Positions 17,957-26,394 are shown, numbered from the stretch's first letter. The stretch is 64,000 nt of DNA from Chryseobacterium sp. (GCF_029240215.1 NZ_JARBTK010000007.1:62001-126000); one strand, 5' to 3'. Made by a program: numbers and translations. The notes: a model not told the origin generated them from the sequence alone.

Positions 17957-18021
17957 TTTGTCATATAAAGGAATCTGAACCGCAATATTAAAAACAGTTT
18001 AGATTTCTGCGAAATGACAAA
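17957..18021. repeat. Palindromic dispersed repeat, family B copy 2
   Basis: Diverged copy: TTTGTCATATAAAGGAATCT pairs with AGATTTCTGCGAAATGACAAA. It lies in the 508-bp gap between the riboswitch operon and cdd, where I see only the riboswitch and two repeat copies. Confidence 0.7.
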
Positions 18022-18071
18022 ACCGCAATCTTTATCAGTTTTTGAAATAAAACTATTTATTAACCACAAAG

Positions 18072-18132
18072 TTTGTCATTTCGTAGAAATCTCAACAGCA
18101 ATATGAAAATAGGTTAAATTTCTAGAATGAAA
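18072..18132. repeat. Palindromic dispersed repeat, family B copy 3
   Basis: The left arm TTTGTCATTTCGTAGAAATCT is well kept and the right arm (AAATTTCTAGAATGAAAA) is decayed. The loop shares the ACAGCAATAT core with copy 2, 50 bp away. Confidence 0.6.
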
Positions 18133-18168
18133 AAGAAATTGAGCTTATAATTAAAATGTTATTTATTT

Positions 18169-18651
18169 CTATAAAAAAGTCGAATCAAAATAAAAAGGCA
18201 GCAAATCTTTAATTGAATTCACCTTAAAAGTTTCCTCATTCAGATTTGAAAAATAAACATCAATATTTTCGTTCTGTTTCGTTTCATATTCCATTAAGCT
18301 TTGTCGACAAGCTCCGCAAGGAGGAATAGGCGGAGTTTTTTCTGAAAACTTTCTCGGTCCGCCGATAATAAATATTTTTTTGATCTTCAGGTCCGGAAAA
18401 TTGGCACCAATCCAGAATAATGCAGTTCTCTCCGCACAAAGCCCGGAAGGAAAAGCCGCATTTTCCTGATTATTCCCCGAATAAATTTCACCATTCTCAA
18501 GCAAAACTGCACATCCTACCAAAAAATCGGAGTAAGGAGCGTACGCACTTTCGCGCGCCGCTTTTGCTCTTTCAAAAAGCTTTTTCTCAATCTCATTCAG
18601 TTCGCTGCTGCTTTTGAAGTGGTCGTATCCGATGTGTATATTTTTTTTCAT
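18169..18651 (-). CDS. cdd: Cytidine deaminase
   Basis: A 160-residue zinc-dependent cytidine deaminase. The catalytic CAERTALFW (Cys-Ala-Glu) and the two-cysteine PCGACRQ supply the zinc ligands and proton shuttle. The N-terminal YAPYSDFLVGCAVLLENG is the usual substrate-side motif. It converts cytidine and deoxycytidine to uridine forms in pyrimidine salvage. It is divergent from the old yellow enzyme gene. Confidence 0.95.
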   Translation of the reverse strand: MKKNIHIGYDHFKSSSELNEIEKKLFERAKAARESAYAPYSDFLVGCAVLLENGEIYSGNNQENAAFPSGLCAERTALFWIGANFPDLKIKKIFIIGGPRKFSEKTPPIPPCGACRQSLMEYETKQNENIDVYFSNLNEETFKVNSIKDLLPFYFDSTFL

Positions 18652-18721
18652 TTTGTTTCCGTAAAAAGGGGGATAAATGTAGCCCTTTTTGATGAAGCTG
18701 GCAATATCTTTGTTACAATAC

Positions 18722-18729
18722 TAAATTTG
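18722..18729 (+). promoter_or_regulatory. Putative -7 promoter box for the old yellow enzyme gene
   Basis: TAAATTTG matches TAnnTTTG, 30 bp before the ATG at 18759. The nearest TTTG (18709-18712) is too close to be a standard -33 element. Confidence 0.45.
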
Positions 18730-18758
18730 TAATTTTAAACTTTTAAAAATTAAATTCA

Positions 18759-19811
18759 ATGCTATATACTCCGATAAAATTTAGAAATGTAGAACTGAAA
18801 AACCGTTGGGTAATGTCACCGATGTGTATGTATTCTTGCGAAAATGGGTTAGCGAATGATTTCCACTTTGTACATTACGGAAGTCGTGCTCAGGGCGGAA
18901 CAGGTTTAATTATGGTAGAAGCGACCGGAGTTGAACCTCGTGGAAGAATTACCAACCACTGTATGGGAATCTGGAATGACGAACAAGCCGGGAAACTTCA
19001 GAAAATTGTAGAATTCGTACATAAAAATTCAGATTCGAAAATAGGAATTCAGATTGCTCATGCAGGAAGAAAAGGCTCGACTTGGGAAAATAAACAGATT
19101 TCTTTGGAAGAAGGTTGGGAAACAATTGCTCCAAGTCCAATTCCTTATCATCCAAGTGAAAGAATTCCCCATGCGTTATCGGTAGAAGAAATTAAAGATA
19201 TGGTTCAAAATTTCAAAGACGCAGCCAAAAGAGCGGTGGATGCAGGTTTTGATGTCATTGAAATTCATGGCGCACATGGATATTTGGTTCATCAGTTTCT
19301 ATCGCCGTTGTCAAACATTAGAACCGATGAGTATGGAGGAATTTTTGAAAACCGAATCCGATTTTTATTGGAAATTGTTGATGCCGTTAATGAAGAACTG
19401 AATGAAAATGTTGCGTTATTTGTAAGAATTTCTGGAACAGAATATGCCGAAAATGGCTGGAACATCGAAGACAGTGTGAAATTGGCTAAAGAATTGAAAA
19501 ATCATTCTGTAGACTTGGTTGACGTGTCAAGTGGCGGTAATATTCATGGGGCAAAAATTTCTGTTTTTGATGGTTATCAGGTTCCGTTTTCTTCGCAGGT
19601 TAGAAATGAAGCAGAAATAAGAACCGGAGCAGTAGGTTTGATTACTAAAGTTGAGCAAGCTGAAGAAATTCTTCAGAAAGGCGATGCCGATTTGATTTTT
19701 GTAGCAAGAGAAATCTTAAGAAATCCGTACATTGCCGTTCAGGGATCATTTGAAATGAAAGAAGACAGTTTTTTTCCGCATCAGTACCTTAGAGCCAAAA
19801 TTTCTTCTTAA
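18759..19811 (+). CDS. NADH:flavin oxidoreductase / old yellow enzyme, YqjM (NamA) type
   Basis: A 350-residue FMN enzyme. The YqjM-type active-site segment MSPMCMYSC places the redox-tuning Cys at residue 23. QIAHAGRKGS, the HGAHGYLVHQFLSP segment with its substrate-binding residues, and FVAREILRNPY complete the TIM-barrel signatures. It reduces activated C=C bonds of enones or nitro compounds using NAD(P)H. The physiological substrate is unknown. It is followed by two small membrane-protein genes in the same direction. Confidence 0.92.
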   Translation: MLYTPIKFRNVELKNRWVMSPMCMYSCENGLANDFHFVHYGSRAQGGTGLIMVEATGVEPRGRITNHCMGIWNDEQAGKLQKIVEFVHKNSDSKIGIQIAHAGRKGSTWENKQISLEEGWETIAPSPIPYHPSERIPHALSVEEIKDMVQNFKDAAKRAVDAGFDVIEIHGAHGYLVHQFLSPLSNIRTDEYGGIFENRIRFLLEIVDAVNEELNENVALFVRISGTEYAENGWNIEDSVKLAKELKNHSVDLVDVSSGGNIHGAKISVFDGYQVPFSSQVRNEAEIRTGAVGLITKVEQAEEILQKGDADLIFVAREILRNPYIAVQGSFEMKEDSFFPHQYLRAKISS

Positions 19812-19840
19812 TTTTAGCATCATCAAAATCAAAATAATAT

Positions 19841-20122
19841 ATGAAGATTGAAGACTTTATGCTGCCTTGTCCGAGTAAAAAATTCCTGGGAATAGAATGT
19901 TTCGGATGTGGTACACAGCGAGCAATTGTGTTGGTTTTTGAGGGGAAGTTTGCAGAGGCATTTCATATGTTTCCTGCTGTGTATACTTTACTCTTGTTTT
20001 TTGGTTTTGTAGTCTTAAATTTTCTGGACAGAAAAAGAAATTATGGGCAGGTGTTGATATTTTTAGCAATTATTAACTCACTAATCATGGTATTTTCCTA
20101 CTTTTATAAACATTTTTTTTAA
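19841..20122 (+). CDS. DUF2752 family membrane protein
   Basis: A 93-residue protein with the DUF2752 signature PCPSKKFLGIECFGCGTQRA and two hydrophobic helices (about 45-62 and 70-90). The clustered cysteines could bind metal, but no function is known. It starts 29 bp after the old yellow enzyme gene and lies 33 bp before the next membrane protein, so the three may be one operon. Confidence 0.8.
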   Translation: MKIEDFMLPCPSKKFLGIECFGCGTQRAIVLVFEGKFAEAFHMFPAVYTLLLFFGFVVLNFLDRKRNYGQVLIFLAIINSLIMVFSYFYKHFF

Positions 20123-20155
20123 ATCAAAATATTAAACATTAAAAAATCAGAAATT

Positions 20156-20485
20156 ATGAATCAACAAAAATTACCTAATGCCACGGCGGTACTTGTTTTA
20201 GGAATTGTATCAATCGTTTCATGTTGTTGCTACGGTATTCCCGGACTTATCACCGGAATAATCGGTCTTGTACTGTACAAAAAAGATAACGCTTTGTACC
20301 AGCAAAATCCAACATTATATTCAGATTACAACAATTTGAATACTGGTAGAATTTTAAGTATAATTGGTATTGTCTTGAGCGTACTCTATATACTTTATTT
20401 AATCTTTGCAATTGCATTCATCGGATTTGATGCTCTTTCAGATCCTGAATTGATGCAGGAAAGATTAAGGGATTTACAAAATTAA
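20156..20485 (+). CDS. CCC-motif small membrane protein
   Basis: A 109-residue membrane protein. The first hydrophobic stretch carries SIVSCCCYGIPGLITGIIG, the triple-Cys motif of a Bacteroidota-specific family. A second hydrophobic segment spans about residues 62-88. Its function is unknown. DUF2752 and CCC-motif proteins are often neighbours in this group. A terminator follows. Confidence 0.8.
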   Translation: MNQQKLPNATAVLVLGIVSIVSCCCYGIPGLITGIIGLVLYKKDNALYQQNPTLYSDYNNLNTGRILSIIGIVLSVLYILYLIFAIAFIGFDALSDPELMQERLRDLQN

Positions 20486-20506
20486 TAACATTAATAATAA
20501 AATTTG

Positions 20507-20532
20507 AACCGCAGCAATGCGGTTTTTTTTTT
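20507..20532 (+). terminator. Rho-independent terminator
   Basis: AACCGC and GCGGTT form a stem around AGCAAT, followed by a run of T. It ends the 18.7-20.5 kb gene group. Confidence 0.85.
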
Positions 20533-20687
20533 GTTTTAAGATTATAATTTAACTTCAAATTGATTTACTAATTATTCCCAATTCGTCTTAAATTCTCATA
20601 AAATTTTCAAATTAAAGTGAATTTTATATAATTTGAATATCTTTAAAGTGCTTGCTGAAAAGGATTTTCAGCAATTTAAGTCAGAAG

Positions 20688-20723
20688 TCGTAGAATTACT
20701 ACACCAAATCGTAGTTCTACTAC
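20688..20723. promoter_or_regulatory. Tandem palindromic sites upstream of tssD, 21-bp period
   Basis: TCGTAGAATTACTAC (20688-20702) and TCGTAGTTCTACTAC (20709-20723) are direct repeats exactly 21 bp apart. Each has the inverted arms GTAG-N5-CTAC. They lie 112 bp before the tssD ATG in a 349-bp gap. A separate hairpin, TTGCTGAAAA/TTTTCAGCAA, is at 20652-20674. The two-turn spacing suggests a dimeric activator, for example of LytTR type. Confidence 0.5.
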
Positions 20724-20834
20724 AAAATATGAATTAAAGGTGTGAAAACTTTCTTTAAAAGATCTTTGGCTCTATCTTCGCTATAGATAAAACACCAAAT
20801 CACAAAATATTAACTGTTTAAAATTTACAAAATC

Positions 20835-21239
20835 ATGGCAGACAATTCAAGAGGAACCTTAAAATTCAACGGTAGCGAAGGGCAAAAATTATTAAAGCTG
20901 AATTACAGCGTATCAAGGTCTACAGACGTTTCCGGACGTGTAGCTTCTGATCCTTCCAACGCAATCATTAAGCTTACCATCGAGGCTACAGAGAAATCTG
21001 AAATCTTGGAAAGTTTGTTAAATGGTAAATACAAGCCTACAACCGGAGAGATTACATTTAATAAATCTCACGAAGAAGGAACTTTAATTACACTAAACTG
21101 GGAAAACGGTTATGTAATCCAGCACGAAGTGGACTTCGATGCAGTAGATCAGAATTCTATGCTCATCAGCTTTATTGTAAGTGCAGAAACGATCAACTAC
21201 GGAAATTCTGAATACAAAGGAATTTGGCCGGGAGTTTAA
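20835..21239 (+). CDS. tssD: Type VI secretion tube protein TssD (Bacteroidota Hcp)
   Basis: A 134-residue Hcp-like protein of the Bacteroidota T6SS (subtype iii). It has the start ADNSRGTLKFNG, the LKLNYSVSRSTDVSGRVASD segment and the ending NYGNSEYKGIWPGV. No other T6SS gene (sheath, baseplate, ClpV-like) is in the window, so this is an orphan copy here. It has its own leader with tandem repeats and its own terminator, which suggests separate and perhaps strong regulation. Hcp forms the inner tube and can carry effectors. Confidence 0.9.
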   Translation: MADNSRGTLKFNGSEGQKLLKLNYSVSRSTDVSGRVASDPSNAIIKLTIEATEKSEILESLLNGKYKPTTGEITFNKSHEEGTLITLNWENGYVIQHEVDFDAVDQNSMLISFIVSAETINYGNSEYKGIWPGV

Positions 21240-21266
21240 CATCACTTAGTTACATTAAAATTTTAT

Positions 21267-21303
21267 AATAGCTTACTTGTAAAAAAAGTAGGCTATTTTT
21301 TGA
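21267..21303 (+). terminator. Rho-independent terminator after tssD
   Basis: AATAGCTTACTT pairs with AAGTAGGCTATT (one G-U pair), followed by a run of T. Confidence 0.85.
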
Positions 21304-21355
21304 TTTCTGAATTAATTTTAAAAAATTAAATAAACATCACTAAAAATATTTGAAT

Positions 21356-21748
21356 ATGAAAAAACTGATTTTTACACTGATCATCGTTACAGTTTCATTT
21401 GTTACAACCTTACACGCTCAAAGCAATACACTCACAAAAACTACATGGCAGGTCGAAAAAATAAATGATGACGGAAGTGCGGTTTTCAAAAAGGCAAAAT
21501 CTATCAAATTTCCTTCTGAACAGCCCAAAATTAATTTTCTGCAATTTGAAGAAGACAGAAATTACCGCACAGGAAATACCTGTTTTCATATGATGGGAAA
21601 ATACAGTGAATATAATAACAACCAGGTTGAAATTTCGGAAGGTGTAGCAGATATGGCTGAAAATTGTAAAGAACCAAAAACACTCAAGGGACTTTATAAT
21701 TTTAAAATTACTAAAGATCGACTGGAGCTGATTCCTGTAAAAGAATAA
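21356..21748 (+). CDS. Secreted hypothetical protein
   Basis: A 130-residue protein with a clear signal peptide (KKLIFTLIIVTVSFVTTLHA, cut before QSN). The mature part of about 110 residues is beta-rich, with GNTCFHMMGKYSEYNN and a second Cys in DMAENCKEP. The layout recalls small META or lipocalin-like envelope proteins, but I cannot assign it. The ATG at 21356 starts the signal peptide and is preferred to a TTG two codons upstream. Confidence 0.65.
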   Translation: MKKLIFTLIIVTVSFVTTLHAQSNTLTKTTWQVEKINDDGSAVFKKAKSIKFPSEQPKINFLQFEEDRNYRTGNTCFHMMGKYSEYNNNQVEISEGVADMAENCKEPKTLKGLYNFKITKDRLELIPVKE

Positions 21749-21823
21749 CTTTTTTGAAAGATGATTATCTTTAAATTTTAAATCTCAACCCGAAATTCTC
21801 AGAAAAAAACATTCCTATTTTCT

Positions 21824-21831
21824 TATATTTG
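21824..21831 (+). promoter_or_regulatory. Putative -7 promoter box for polA
   Basis: TATATTTG matches TAnnTTTG, 16 bp before the polA ATG. This makes an in-frame TTG at 21829 unlikely as a start, since it lies inside the promoter box. Confidence 0.5.
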
Positions 21832-21846
21832 TTCATTATTCAAAAT

Positions 21847-24714
21847 ATGGACGCAACACAAGACAAAAGGCTTTTTCTTATTGATGCTTATGCAATGATT
21901 TTCAGAGGATATTATGCATTGATCAGAAGCCCGAGGATTACAAGTACAGGAATTGATACTTCAGCAATATTCGGCTTTACAAACTCACTGATCGAATTGA
22001 TCAGACGCGAAAGACCTACGCATTTGGCAGTTGTCTTTGATGTCGGACAGGCGAGTATCAGAACCAATGATTTTGCAGAATACAAAGCCAACCGAAGTGA
22101 AACTCCCGAAGCCATCAAAGTTGCCATCCCATATCTTCACAGAATTTTGGATGCCATGCATATTCCGCATTTGGGTGTGGAAGGTTATGAAGCTGATGAT
22201 TTGATCGGAACTCTGGCCTGTAAAGCCGAAAAAGAAGGGTACACCACTTTTATGGTGACTCCCGATAAAGATTTTGCCCAATTGGTTACCAATAAAATTA
22301 AAATATATAAACCGGGATTAAAAGGTGGAGACATCGAGATTCTGGGTGTTGAAGAAGTAAAAGCAAAATACGGGATTGAAGATCCGAAACAGGTGATCGA
22401 TTTTCTTGCTATGATGGGTGATGCAGTTGATAATATTCCCGGATTGGATGGTGTTGGTGAAAAAACAGCCATGAAATTCCTACAGGAATTCGGAAGTATA
22501 GAAAATCTTCTCGCCAATACCGACAAATTAAAAGGCAAGATCAAAGAAAAAATAGAAGCTTCTGCCGAGCGTGGAATTTTATCTAAAAAATTAGCAACCA
22601 TTATTTGCGATGCTCCCGTTGAATTCCATCAGGAACAATATGATCTTGAAACTCCTGATTTTGAAAAAGTAAAAGAAGTTTTTGACGAAATTGAATTCAA
22701 AAGGCTGTATGAAAATCTGTATCGTGCTTTTGCTCCTACCGAAACGGTTACTGTAAAAACGACAGTTATTGAAACGGATGGCGTGGTAATAAGCGAAACC
22801 GAAGTTTCAGCTTCCGAAACTCCGCAGCAGAAAGTTGCCAGAAATGTTGGTCAGCTTGACCTTTTCGCCAGCTTTGAAGAACTCGATCAGGCAACTTCAA
22901 CAAAAGATACGATTATAGAAAATGATCATTTATATCAGTTTGTTGACAATCCTAAAGCGCAGAAAATTTTAGTTCAGAATCTTTTAAAGCAGAAAGCTGT
23001 TTGTTTTGACACAGAAACAACTTCATTGAACGAACTGGAAGCCGAATTGGTCGGAATGAGCTTTTCCTACAAAAAAGGTTTGGCATATTATATTCCGCTT
23101 TCGGAAGACCAGGGTGAAGTTTTGCAGACTCTGGAAATTTTCAGACCGTTTTTTGAGAAGGAAGATTTGCTGAAAATTGCCCACAATTTAAAATATGATT
23201 ATAAAGTTCTGAAACAATACGATGTTACGGTAAAAGGCGCGATGTTCGACACCATGATTGCCCATTATCTTTTAAATCCGGACGGACGACACGGAATGGA
23301 TTATCTTTCAGAAGTTTATTTAAATTACAAACCCGTTTCCATCGAAACCATTATTGGTAAAAAAGGAAAAAATCAAGGGAATTTCAGAGATGCTGATTTA
23401 CGGACACAAACCGATTATGCAGCCGAAGATGCTGATGTAACGTTTCAATTATACGAATTATTTGCGCCACAATTAAAAAAAGAAAACCTTGAAGATCTTT
23501 TCTACAATATAGAAATGCCTTTGATGGAAGTTTTGGCTAAAATGGAATTAGAAGGAATTTCATTAGATGAAAAATGGCTGGCTCAGGAAAGCATCGATCT
23601 TGAAAATGATTTAAGACAGCTAGAAGCCAAAATATTTGAAATTTCTGGTGAAGAATTTAATATGAATTCGCCAAGACAATTGGGAGATGTTTTGTTTGAT
23701 AAAATGCAGCTCGATCCGAAAGCCAAGAAAACAAAAACCGGACAGTATGCAACTTCCGAAGATGTTCTTCAGAAATTAGCTTCAAAACATGAGATTATTC
23801 AGCATATTTTAGAGTATAGAACCTATCAGAAACTGAAATCAACCTATGTAGATGCTTTGCCTTCGCAGATTGATAAAGATGACAATCGTGTACACACCAA
23901 TTTCTCACAAACAACGGCTGCAACAGGTCGTTTGGCGAGTGTAAATCCGAATTTGCAGAATATTCCGATCCGTACTTTGAGAGGTCAGCAAATCCGTGGA
24001 GCATTTGTTTCCGCTGAAGGAAAGAAAATCATTTCTGCCGATTATTCTCAGATCGAATTGCGTCTTATTGCCGAAATTTCGGGTGAAGACAATATGATCA
24101 AAGCGTTTCAAGATGGGGAAGATATTCACGCTTCTACGGCTGCTAAATTATTCAATATTCCATTGGAAGAGGTTTCAAAAACACAGCGTGGACAGGCAAA
24201 AACAGTTAATTTTGGAATTCTATACGGTCAGGGAGCTTTTGCGTTAGCCGAACAAACAGGTTTATCCAGATCTGAAGCCAAACAAATGATAGAAGCGTAT
24301 TACGAAACCTACCCGAAATTGAAAGAATATATGGCGGAGCAAGTGAAAAGAGCTCGTGATATCGGTTATGTAGAAACTATTTTAGGGAGAAAACGCCATT
24401 TAAAAGATATCAATTCCGGAAATTTTGTGGTTCGAGCTCATGCTGAAAGAAATGCTGTTAATGCTCCCATCCAGGGAAGTGCGGCTGATGTTGTGAAAAT
24501 GGCGATGATTAAAATTCAAAAAGAATTAGAGAAAGAAAAATTGAAAACAAAAATGTTGCTTCAGGTGCATGACGAATTGGTTTTCGAATCTCCTATTGAT
24601 GAGGTAGAAGTTGCTACAAATATCATTAAAACAGAAATGGAAAATGCCATTGAAACGCAGGTTCCGTTATTGGTTGAGGTTGGAGTAGGGAAGAATTGGC
24701 TGGAAGCGCATTAG
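21847..24714 (+). CDS. polA: DNA polymerase I
   Basis: A 955-residue three-domain enzyme for Okazaki-fragment processing and repair. The 5'-3' exonuclease is at about residues 1-300 (FLIDAYAMIFRGYYA, YEADDLIGTLA, DKDFAQL, GDAVDNIPG). The 3'-5' proofreading domain keeps its acidic residues (CFDTETTSL, AHNLKYDYKVL, AAEDADVTF) and is probably active. The polymerase domain has TGRLASVNPNLQNIP, the metal motif DYSQIELR, KTVNFGILYG and the final VHDEL. Domain content is complete. ATG is the start because the upstream TTG falls in the -7 box. Confidence 0.97.
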   Translation: MDATQDKRLFLIDAYAMIFRGYYALIRSPRITSTGIDTSAIFGFTNSLIELIRRERPTHLAVVFDVGQASIRTNDFAEYKANRSETPEAIKVAIPYLHRILDAMHIPHLGVEGYEADDLIGTLACKAEKEGYTTFMVTPDKDFAQLVTNKIKIYKPGLKGGDIEILGVEEVKAKYGIEDPKQVIDFLAMMGDAVDNIPGLDGVGEKTAMKFLQEFGSIENLLANTDKLKGKIKEKIEASAERGILSKKLATIICDAPVEFHQEQYDLETPDFEKVKEVFDEIEFKRLYENLYRAFAPTETVTVKTTVIETDGVVISETEVSASETPQQKVARNVGQLDLFASFEELDQATSTKDTIIENDHLYQFVDNPKAQKILVQNLLKQKAVCFDTETTSLNELEAELVGMSFSYKKGLAYYIPLSEDQGEVLQTLEIFRPFFEKEDLLKIAHNLKYDYKVLKQYDVTVKGAMFDTMIAHYLLNPDGRHGMDYLSEVYLNYKPVSIETIIGKKGKNQGNFRDADLRTQTDYAAEDADVTFQLYELFAPQLKKENLEDLFYNIEMPLMEVLAKMELEGISLDEKWLAQESIDLENDLRQLEAKIFEISGEEFNMNSPRQLGDVLFDKMQLDPKAKKTKTGQYATSEDVLQKLASKHEIIQHILEYRTYQKLKSTYVDALPSQIDKDDNRVHTNFSQTTAATGRLASVNPNLQNIPIRTLRGQQIRGAFVSAEGKKIISADYSQIELRLIAEISGEDNMIKAFQDGEDIHASTAAKLFNIPLEEVSKTQRGQAKTVNFGILYGQGAFALAEQTGLSRSEAKQMIEAYYETYPKLKEYMAEQVKRARDIGYVETILGRKRHLKDINSGNFVVRAHAERNAVNAPIQGSAADVVKMAMIKIQKELEKEKLKTKMLLQVHDELVFESPIDEVEVATNIIKTEMENAIETQVPLLVEVGVGKNWLEAH

Positions 24715-24726
24715 AAAATATTGAGT

Positions 24727-24760
24727 ACTTCCGCAATTATTATTGCGGAAGTCTTTATTT
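24727..24760 (+). terminator. Rho-independent terminator after polA
   Basis: ACTTCCGCAAT pairs perfectly with ATTGCGGAAGT around a 4-nt loop, followed by CTTTATTTT. The converging Fic gene ends right beside it. Confidence 0.85.
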
Positions 24761-25713
24761 TATAACTTTTTATAAACACTTGTTTTTTTATCTCCTGATT
24801 TTTCAATTAAACCTAATTCAACTGCATTTTTTAAATCTCTACTTGCGGTTGCAGAAGAAATTTCTGAGAATTTTTTCATATAATCTTTTCTCGAAAATTC
24901 ATCAATATTATTCTCTAAAAAGATTAAAATTCTGTCATTTGTGGTGAGTTTTCGAATAGAATTAGCTAATAATTCAGAAAGTGATTCATCAATAATTCCC
25001 AACATATACTCGATGAATTTTGTCGAATGACCTTCTTTGTCAGATTGAGATAGCGCGTGATAATATTTTGTCTGATTGTTCGCTATGAGAGTTTCAAAAG
25101 GTAAAAACTCAAATATCGGAAATTCATTCATTAAGATCAATGTCTGCCAAAGCCCTCCCATCCTTCCGTTTCCATCCAAAAAAGGATGTATAAATTCCAT
25201 CTCATAATGAAAAACACAACTTTTTATTAAACTCAATTCAGAACTTTCTTTTAAATAAGAAAAAAGATCTTTCATCAGATAAGGAACATTTTCTGATGGA
25301 GGTGTAATATGTTCTACTTTTGAACCTTTCATTATTCCAACTCCTTTAGTTCTGTATTTTCCGGGATTTTCAATCAGACCTGTCATCAAAATTTTGTGAG
25401 CCTTTAAATAATCTTTTTCGCGAGTAAATTTTAATTGATTTAATTCCTGATAAATTTTTAAAGCGTTTACAACCTCGGTAATATCTTTCTGAGGCCCTAA
25501 AACTTTTTTATTTTCTAAAATTGCAGTTATCTGATCTTCTGAGAGTGTATTACCTTCAATATTCAATGAAGAATGAATGGTTTTAATCTGATTTTGTTTT
25601 CTAAGTCTAGGATTGTTTTTAATTAAATAAGTAGCATTTACTTCTCCGATTTTCTGAGAAATGCTGGAAATTAAATTTAATATTTGAGAAGTAATCTGAT
25701 ACGGTGGTTTCAT
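24760..25713 (-). CDS. Fic family protein with C-terminal winged helix
   Basis: A 317-residue Fic protein from the ATG at 25713. An inhibitory-helix motif SSLNIEGN (S/T-x-x-x-E-G-N, Glu53) is near the N-terminus. The Fic core motif HPFLDGNGRMGG is at residues 176-187. A winged-helix DNA-binding domain is likely in the last 65 residues (FSRKDYMKKF, ATASRDLKNAVELGLIE). Fic enzymes usually AMPylate proteins. Here the last position of HPFx(D/E)GNGRxxR is Gly rather than Arg, which may alter nucleotide handling. A tandem palindrome abuts the start codon, suggesting autoregulation. Confidence 0.9.
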   Translation of the reverse strand: MKPPYQITSQILNLISSISQKIGEVNATYLIKNNPRLRKQNQIKTIHSSLNIEGNTLSEDQITAILENKKVLGPQKDITEVVNALKIYQELNQLKFTREKDYLKAHKILMTGLIENPGKYRTKGVGIMKGSKVEHITPPSENVPYLMKDLFSYLKESSELSLIKSCVFHYEMEFIHPFLDGNGRMGGLWQTLILMNEFPIFEFLPFETLIANNQTKYYHALSQSDKEGHSTKFIEYMLGIIDESLSELLANSIRKLTTNDRILIFLENNIDEFSRKDYMKKFSEISSATASRDLKNAVELGLIEKSGDKKTSVYKKL

Positions 25714-25715
25714 AG

Positions 25716-25739
25716 TGATACTATCATTTGATACTATCA
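25716..25739. promoter_or_regulatory. Tandem palindromic operator at the Fic gene start
   Basis: TGATACTATCA occurs twice (25716-25726 and 25729-25739) with a 13-bp period. Each copy has arms TGATA/TATCA. The nearer copy ends 2 bp before the Fic ATG. A TTG further upstream would place the repeats inside the coding frame, so ATG is the better start. Confidence 0.6.
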
Positions 25740-25764
25740 AAGGTAATGAAGTTAATTTAAAATT

Positions 25765-26163
25765 TTAATACTCAAACTCAATCCCACCCATATAAACCAA
25801 CGAAAAATCATCCGTTTCCACAGAAACAGGCTTAGGAATCTGTCCCTGACTTACGAATATTAAAGAATTGATTTCAAATTTCAATTCCGACAAATTGATT
25901 TTGTGCACCAGTTCCGGAAGCCATTGATCGGCAAATGAATATTCTGAAAAATTTTCGTAGATATTATTACTTAGATTTTCAAAACCATATTCTGCCAAAT
26001 CACCGTCAAACCAAACTGTATCTTGTGATTCTGCAAATTTTGAGATATAATTGTCGTCATCTTCTTCATTCAGATAATAGTTGTCATCTTCTTCAACAAA
26101 TTGTAAGAACTGTTCTTCTGAATTAAAATTCCCTACCCAAAAATCTAAAATCTGTGTATTCAT
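25765..26163 (-). CDS. Imm22-like small acidic protein
   Basis: A 132-residue acidic cytoplasmic protein. The start, ILDFWVGNFNSEEQFLQFVE, resembles the Imm22 immunity family, and the end carries MGGIEFEY. No toxin gene is next to it. If the family is right, it would be an orphan immunity protein against a nuclease-type toxin delivered by a competitor. The assignment is tentative. Confidence 0.5.
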   Translation of the reverse strand: MNTQILDFWVGNFNSEEQFLQFVEEDDNYYLNEEDDDNYISKFAESQDTVWFDGDLAEYGFENLSNNIYENFSEYSFADQWLPELVHKINLSELKFEINSLIFVSQGQIPKPVSVETDDFSLVYMGGIEFEY

Positions 26164-26250
26164 ACCTAATTTTTTGAAGCGTCAAAGGTAAGATTAATAG
26201 TTTTATATTAAAAGTTTTCGATGATTTTACAAGAGTGGATTGTGCAAACC

Positions 26251-26379
26251 GTCAGTTCGAGTAGATTTTGAAAAAAATCGTATCGAGAACTTGTCGGATA
26301 GTAAACAAATTTTGTTTTTATTCTCACTGGTTCCCGATACATTTTTCTCCATTTCATTCCAAAAAATACTCGAACTGAC
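26251..26379. repeat. Palindromic dispersed repeat, family A copy 2
   Basis: The outer arms GTCAGTTCGAGTA/TACTCGAACTGAC are perfect. The inner CGTATCGAGAAC pairs with GGTTCCCGATAC imperfectly. The left half aligns closely with copy 1 at 392-497; the loop is longer here. Confidence 0.75.
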
Positions 26380-26394
26380 GCAAGGAAAAATAGA

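Noticed and set aside
21912..24129. Several antisense open frames inside polA
   Set aside because: They lie wholly inside a clear gene and have no start signals or domain features.
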